From: Paenibacillus sp. FSL H3-0469
GTDB lineage: Bacteria > Bacillota > Bacilli > Paenibacillales > Paenibacillaceae
NCBI RefSeq assembly: GCF_038051945.1
Contig: NZ_CP150302.1
Span: 6,138,001 to 6,202,000 of the forward strand
Direction of reading: 5' to 3'
DNA length: 64,000 bases
The translations under genes were made by a program, and so were the position numbers. Position 1 is the first letter of the stretch, and each line of letters starts with the position of its first letter. This document shows positions 59,900-64,000 of the stretch, piece after piece. The notes beneath the pieces are model-generated. The model saw nothing but the letters and a program-made list of their open reading frames with translations. It searched no databases and was not told the origin of the DNA.

Positions 59900-59930
59900 T
59901 ATAATCACCACTATACAGATAGGAATTATC
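59900..59930 (+). promoter_or_regulatory. Promoter -10 and CymR-like box of the tcy-type operon
   Basis: A perfect TATAAT (59900-59905) lacks a good -35, as expected for an activator-dependent promoter. GATAGGAATTATC (59918-59930) lies just downstream of the expected start site, a position suited to repression. Confidence 0.45.
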
Positions 59931-59953
59931 TAAATTGAAAAGGGGCTTGAGAC

Positions 59954-60826
59954 ATGAACAAGACGATAACGTTCGCATCCACACTGGTACTAACGCTGCT
60001 GATCGCTGGCTGCGGCAATAATAACAGCGCAAATAGCGGCAAGGTCGCGGAGGCAGCCCCTCAGAATAGTTCGAAGTCCACGGCTGCTGCCGCCGAGCCG
60101 GCTAAGGTGACCAAGATCGTGGTTGGCACCGGGACAGCTTTTCCCAATGTCTGCTTCATCGATGAGAACGGCAAGCTTACCGGGTTCGATGTTGAGCTGC
60201 TGAAGGAGATTGACAAACGCCTGCCCGAGTATGAGTTTGAATTCCAGACGATGGATTTCAGCAATCTGCTGCTCAGTCTGGAGACGAAGAAGATTGACCT
60301 GGTGGCCCACGTTATGGAGAAGAACCCGGAGCGGGAGCAGAAGTATTCTTTTAACAAAGAAGCTTATGCCCACTGGAGAAACCGCATCGTTGTAGCCAAA
60401 GGTAACACCTCGATCCAGACACTGGATGATCTGAAGGGGAAGAAGGTGCTGACCGGTGCCACCAGCGCGCAAGCGCAAATTCTTGAGAACTATAACAAGG
60501 AACACGGTGCGGATTCGATCAAAATTGTCTATCAGAACGGTGCCGCCAACGATACGGTCAGCCAGATTGATTCAGGCCGGGTGGATGCTACCCTTGCTGC
60601 GGACTTCGTATTGCCGATCATTGACCCGCAGAGCAAGCTGCAGGCGGTGGGTCCCGAGCTATCCTCTGCTGATATTCTGTATGTGCTGCGCAAGGATGAT
60701 GCCCCTTCGCTGAAGCTGTCGGAGGCCATTGACGGAGTGGTTAAGGAACTGAAGACAGACGGCACGCTTGGCAAAATAAGCACACAGTGGCTGGGGGCGG
60801 ACGTCACTACCTCATCAGTTCAATAA
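59954..60826 (+). CDS. Amino acid-binding lipoprotein (TcyJ/TcyK-like)
   Basis: The signal peptide ends in a lipobox (LLIAGC). The 290-residue protein is a type 3 solute-binding protein: KIVVGTGTAFPNVCFIDENGKLTGFDVELLKEIDKRLP.YEFEFQTMDFSNLLLSLETKKIDLVAHVM, then DDLKGKKVLTG. It should bind cystine or a related sulfur amino acid at the cell surface. B. subtilis encodes two such proteins (TcyJ, TcyK) in the ytm operon; only one is present here. Confidence 0.9.
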   Translation: MNKTITFASTLVLTLLIAGCGNNNSANSGKVAEAAPQNSSKSTAAAAEPAKVTKIVVGTGTAFPNVCFIDENGKLTGFDVELLKEIDKRLPEYEFEFQTMDFSNLLLSLETKKIDLVAHVMEKNPEREQKYSFNKEAYAHWRNRIVVAKGNTSIQTLDDLKGKKVLTGATSAQAQILENYNKEHGADSIKIVYQNGAANDTVSQIDSGRVDATLAADFVLPIIDPQSKLQAVGPELSSADILYVLRKDDAPSLKLSEAIDGVVKELKTDGTLGKISTQWLGADVTTSSVQ

Positions 60827-60863
60827 TGCGCAAGGCGCGTACAGCTCTGAAAGGAGGTGCAGC

Positions 60864-61646
60864 ATGGGTGCACCGTTTGATCTAGGTTTTGTCTTCTCGT
60901 TCCTGCCCAAGCTGCTGACTACGCTGAGCACCACGCTGCTGATCGTAGCCTGCTCGCTGCTCGCAGGGATGGTGGTCGGATTTATCATTGCGCTACCCCG
61001 CCTGTATAAGGTGCCGGTTCTGAAGACCTGCGCTGAGGTGTACATTTCTTTTTTCAGAGGGACGCCGATTCTGATTCAATTATTCCTGTTCTATTACGGT
61101 CTGCCTGAGGTGCTGAAGCTGGTGAATCTGGATATGACGCGGACTCCGGTGCTGGTGTTCGTGATTCTGACCTACGGTCTGCATACCGGGGCCTTCATGT
61201 CGGAGATGATCCGCGCTTCAGTGACAGCAGTCGATAAAGGCCAGGTGGAAGCAGCTTACGCTACGGGGATGACCTCTTATCAGGCTTTTACCCGTATTGT
61301 GCTGCCGCAGGCGCTGGGAATTGCGATTCCCGTCTTCTCGAACCTGGTCATAGCGCTGCTGAAGGATACTTCGCTGGCGTTCACGCTGGGCGTGATGGAG
61401 ATGACGGGCAAGGCCCAGACCCTGGGCAGTGCGACCCAGCATTTCATTGAGACGTATATTGCGCTTGCTCTTATCTATCTTGTGATCAGTTTGTGTATTG
61501 AGAGGCTGCTGCTGGTTGCGGAGAAACGTCTGCTCAGGCATGAAGCCCAGGACAGCACGGCCAAGAAGCGGTTCACTCTGCAGCGAAAAGCATCCTACCG
61601 CACAATCGTCGCGGATATGGGAGCGGGTAAAGGAGGCGGTGCGTAA
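60864..61646 (+). CDS. tcyL: Amino acid ABC transporter permease (TcyL-like)
   Basis: AAAGGAGG lies before the ATG. The 260-residue protein has the His/Glu/Gln/Arg/opine permease domain, with FFRGTPILIQLFLFYYGLPE, the EAA loop VEAAYATGMTSYQAFTRIVLPQALGIAIP and about five helices. It forms the membrane channel with the next permease. The C-terminal tail is longer and basic (KKRFTLQRKASYRT). Stop and next start overlap (TAATG). Confidence 0.9.
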   Translation: MGAPFDLGFVFSFLPKLLTTLSTTLLIVACSLLAGMVVGFIIALPRLYKVPVLKTCAEVYISFFRGTPILIQLFLFYYGLPEVLKLVNLDMTRTPVLVFVILTYGLHTGAFMSEMIRASVTAVDKGQVEAAYATGMTSYQAFTRIVLPQALGIAIPVFSNLVIALLKDTSLAFTLGVMEMTGKAQTLGSATQHFIETYIALALIYLVISLCIERLLLVAEKRLLRHEAQDSTAKKRFTLQRKASYRTIVADMGAGKGGGA

Positions 61647-62356
61647 TGAAGCTGGACCCAGCTTTTATCTGGACGGCGTTTGTGCAAATTCTGGGAGCCA
61701 TTCCTACGACGCTGTATATCACGGTTGTGTCGGTGTTGGCAGGCTTCGTGATCGGTACGGCCGTGGCCCTGATCCGGATTTATAGAGTCCCCGGGCTGTA
61801 TCCGCTGGCTGTAGGGTATGTCACATTCATCCGCGGCACCCCGATGCTGACCCATCTGCTGCTGATCTATTTCGGGCTGCCGATGATCATTGACGGGCTT
61901 GCTGCACAGTTTGGCTGGAGCTTCCGCTCTGTATCGATCCCGATGATCGGCTTTGCCTATATTTCTTTCTCCATTACGGCGGGTGCTTATATGTCCGAGG
62001 TGGTACGCTCCGGCCTACTGGCGGTGGACCGCGGTCAGCTCGAAGCGGCCCATTCCATCGGAATGAGCACGCCCCAGGCGCTGCGGCGGATTGTGTTCCC
62101 CCAGGCGCTGGCGGCGAGCCTGCCGAATCTGTCGAATTCCGTGATCGGGATGCTGCACGGGTCTACGCTGGCTTTTACCGTATCGGTGGTGGACATCAAT
62201 GCCCAGGCGCAGATTGTCGCTTCAACCAATTGGAAGTTCTTCGAGGCTTACCTGGCGGCGGCGCTGATCTTCTGGGGACTGACGTTCCTGATTGAGCGGG
62301 CAACTGCCGTCATTGAAAGACGGATCAATCTGTATAATCGGGGGGGAGTCGCGTGA
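61646..62356 (+). CDS. tcyM: Amino acid ABC transporter permease (TcyM-like)
   Basis: The 236-residue partner permease carries FIRGTPMLTHLLLIYFGLPM and the EAA loop LEAAHSIGMSTPQALRRIVFPQALAASLP. Both ends overlap the neighbours: TAATG with tcyL and GTGA with tcyN, which shows tight translational coupling. Confidence 0.9.
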   Translation: MKLDPAFIWTAFVQILGAIPTTLYITVVSVLAGFVIGTAVALIRIYRVPGLYPLAVGYVTFIRGTPMLTHLLLIYFGLPMIIDGLAAQFGWSFRSVSIPMIGFAYISFSITAGAYMSEVVRSGLLAVDRGQLEAAHSIGMSTPQALRRIVFPQALAASLPNLSNSVIGMLHGSTLAFTVSVVDINAQAQIVASTNWKFFEAYLAAALIFWGLTFLIERATAVIERRINLYNRGGVA

Positions 62357-63105
62357 TTAAGCTATCGCAGCTATCGAAGTCGTTCGGGCGCCATCAGGTG
62401 CTGAACCATATTGATCTGGAGGTGTCCAAGGGGGAGGTGGTCGTCATTCTCGGTCCCAGCGGCTCCGGCAAAACCACCCTGCTGCGCTGCGTGAATGTTC
62501 TGGAGAAGCCCAGCAGCGGCGAAATCTCAATCGGGGACTTCAAGCTGGACTTCCGGCACGCCCGCAAGAAGGATATCCACCAGCTCCGGCAAAAGACCGC
62601 CATGGTCTTCCAGCAGTACAATCTGTTCCGGCATAAAACCGCGCTGGAGAATGTGATGGAGGGCCTCCTGGTCGTCAAGAAGCTGCCGAAGGAGGCGGCG
62701 AGAGAGAAGAGCATCGCCCTCTTGGAAAAGGTGGGGCTCGGCGCTAAGCTGGATTCCTATCCTAGCCAGCTCTCCGGCGGCCAGCAGCAGCGGGTCGGGA
62801 TCGCCCGGGCGCTTGCCCTGGAGCCGGAGGTCATCCTCTTCGATGAACCGACCTCGGCTCTGGACCCGGAGCTGGTAGGCGAGGTGCTTGCGGTGATCCG
62901 CAAGATTGCCAAGGAAGGCATCACGATGATTGTGGTGACGCATGAAATGGGATTCGCCCGCGATGTGGCGAATCATGTGGTGTTCATGGACGGCGGAGTG
63001 ATCGTCGAGGAGGGCACGCCCACGGAGGTATTCAACCATCCGCGTGAAGAACGAACGAAGCAGTTCCTGAAGAGGATTACGCCGGAGCTGAACTATTCTA
63101 TCTAG
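62353..63105 (+). CDS. tcyN: Amino acid ABC transporter ATPase (TcyN-like)
   Basis: A GTG start overlaps the tcyM stop. The 250-residue protein has Walker A GPSGSGKTT, Q-loop FQQYNLF, signature LSGGQQQRVGIARAL, Walker B VILFDEPTSALDPEL and the switch His in VTHEMGFA. It powers uptake of cystine or S-substituted cysteines through TcyL/TcyM. Confidence 0.93.
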   Translation: MIKLSQLSKSFGRHQVLNHIDLEVSKGEVVVILGPSGSGKTTLLRCVNVLEKPSSGEISIGDFKLDFRHARKKDIHQLRQKTAMVFQQYNLFRHKTALENVMEGLLVVKKLPKEAAREKSIALLEKVGLGAKLDSYPSQLSGGQQQRVGIARALALEPEVILFDEPTSALDPELVGEVLAVIRKIAKEGITMIVVTHEMGFARDVANHVVFMDGGVIVEEGTPTEVFNHPREERTKQFLKRITPELNYSI

Positions 63106-63116
63106 GAGGCATATCT

Positions 63117-64000
63117 ATGGCAATTACAATCAGCGTACTCGACCAAAGCCCGATCTATCCGGGGGAGACGTCGGAAGAGGCTTTTGCGCATACAATCAGC
63201 CTGGCGCAGCTGTCGGAACGCCTCGGCTTCCGCCGCTTCTGGGTATCCGAGCATCATGATTCCGAGCAGGTAGCCGGGTCTTCTCCCGAGGTGCTCATCT
63301 CACACCTGCTGGCCAAAACGGAGCGTATCCGCATCGGCTCCGGCGGAATTATGCTTCAGCACTACAGCCCCTACAAGGTGGCTGAGAATTTCAACGTGCT
63401 GGCTTCGCTGGCCCCGGGACGGGTGGACTTAGGGGTAGGCCGTGCCCCCGGCGGCTTGCCCCGCAGCACACAGGCGCTGCAACAGGTAGCCGGGGAAGGG
63501 GCTTCGTTAACGGACAAAATCACGGAGCTGGAGAAGTACGTACATAACCGGCTGGAGGAGGAGCATCCGCTCTACGGGCTGAAGGCAGGCCCGCTCCCCG
63601 GCATCCCGCCGGAGCTGTATGTACTTGGTGCCAGTGTCGCCAGCGCCGAGATCGCTGCCGGATTGGGATTGCCGTATGTGTTCTCCCTGTTTATCGGCGG
63701 CGATCAGGCTGTTGCTCTAGAGGCGGTGCGGGCTTACCGCAGCGGCTTCAATAGCAGCGGCGGTAAGGAACCACGGGTAATTATTGCGCTGGCTGTCATC
63801 GTGGCCGACACGGAAGAGGAGGCCAAGGAATTGGCTGGAGCGCATAAGCTGATCCGCATCCGTTTCGCCAGCGGCAAGATTTTGACTCTGGCCAGCCGGG
63901 AGCAGGCCGAGGAGTTCACCCGCCAGAGTGAGGAAGCGTACACGCTGGAGGAGCGGGAGCCTGAGATTACCCAAGGAACGAAGGAGACGGTTCGTGAGCA
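63117..64000 (+). CDS. ytmO: Luciferase-like flavin-dependent monooxygenase (YtmO-like), 3' end outside window
   Basis: AGGAGG precedes the ATG and the frame stays open to the window edge (about 295 residues). The start ITISVLDQSPIYPGETSEEAFAHTISLAQLSERLGFRRFWVSEHHDSEQVAGSSPEVLISHLLAKTERIRIGSGGIML and APGRVDLGVGRAPGG match the MsnO8-type luciferase-like monooxygenases. It lies 11 bp after tcyN, as ytmO does in the ytm operon of B. subtilis, where it takes part in breakdown of S-modified cysteines using a flavin reductase. The rest of the operon probably continues beyond the window. Confidence 0.88.
   Translation, partial: MAITISVLDQSPIYPGETSEEAFAHTISLAQLSERLGFRRFWVSEHHDSEQVAGSSPEVLISHLLAKTERIRIGSGGIMLQHYSPYKVAENFNVLASLAPGRVDLGVGRAPGGLPRSTQALQQVAGEGASLTDKITELEKYVHNRLEEEHPLYGLKAGPLPGIPPELYVLGASVASAEIAAGLGLPYVFSLFIGGDQAVALEAVRAYRSGFNSSGGKEPRVIIALAVIVADTEEEAKELAGAHKLIRIRFASGKILTLASREQAEEFTRQSEEAYTLEEREPEITQGTKETVRE

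Overview
The window looks like chromosomal DNA of a Paenibacillus-type, spore-forming Gram-positive bacterium. The evidence is moderately high GC in most genes, strong AGGAGG-like ribosome sites with frequent GTG/TTG starts, an LPXTG wall protein, a sporulation-type sensor kinase with a Spo0A-like box, an exact PerR-type box, a Fur-like box, possible CymR-like boxes, and a B. subtilis-like ytm/tcy sulfur locus at the right end. No rRNA, phage, transposase or CRISPR array was found; one tRNA (Gly-TCC) is present.

Left part (1-29.1 kb), mostly housekeeping and stress genes. It opens with the end of leuA, then an AT-rich LPXTG adhesin gene, a BTAD-type response regulator, an ECF sigma/anti-sigma envelope-stress operon, an aldo/keto reductase and leuB. 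A 2-Cys peroxiredoxin with a PerR-type box follows, bracketed by two related long palindromes. Next come a zinc-ribbon protein, a sporulation-type histidine kinase and pepA, then a feoA-feoB-Cys-rich ferrous iron operon on the minus strand with a 43-codon gene downstream. After these lie a DRE-TIM lyase, a MASE-GGDEF-EAL protein, tRNA-Gly, an M20 dipeptidase, a TRM11-like methyltransferase, NUDIX and ASCH proteins, and an ABC-F ATPase preceded by a leader ORF and an intrinsic terminator.

Middle part (30.1-48.4 kb), a purine-nitrogen catabolic locus: an HpxW-like (gamma-glutamyltransferase family) hydrolase, an amidase, a PucR regulator, a nucleotidyltransferase with a damaged motif, a BMP-type nucleoside/purine ABC transporter (four genes), OHCU decarboxylase, HIU hydrolase, allantoinase, allantoate amidohydrolase, ureidoglycine-glyoxylate aminotransferase and adenine deaminase. 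Together these carry HIU to allantoin, allantoate, ureidoglycine and oxalurate, and probably through oxamate to oxalate. Uricase and xanthine dehydrogenase are not in the window. Short palindromes with a TTATGTAA-like core lie at the pucR and transporter promoters.

Right part (49-64 kb): an IDEAL-domain protein, a proteobacterial-type ferrochelatase, a secreted protein with three covalent-FMN motifs behind a double operator, and a YhaM exoribonuclease. A divergent pair of TerD fusion genes follows (DEDDh exonuclease-TerD and TerD-vWA). The window ends with an acetyltransferase and a LysR-tcyJ/K-tcyL-tcyM-tcyN-ytmO locus for uptake and breakdown of sulfur amino acid derivatives, cut by the window edge.

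The most unusual signals are (1) two intergenic arrays of hairpins with a constant period of about 51 bp, with different palindromic cores but shared linker and flanking elements, and (2) the TerD-exonuclease/TerD-vWA pair, whose second gene ends exactly where a third, 38-bp-period array begins.
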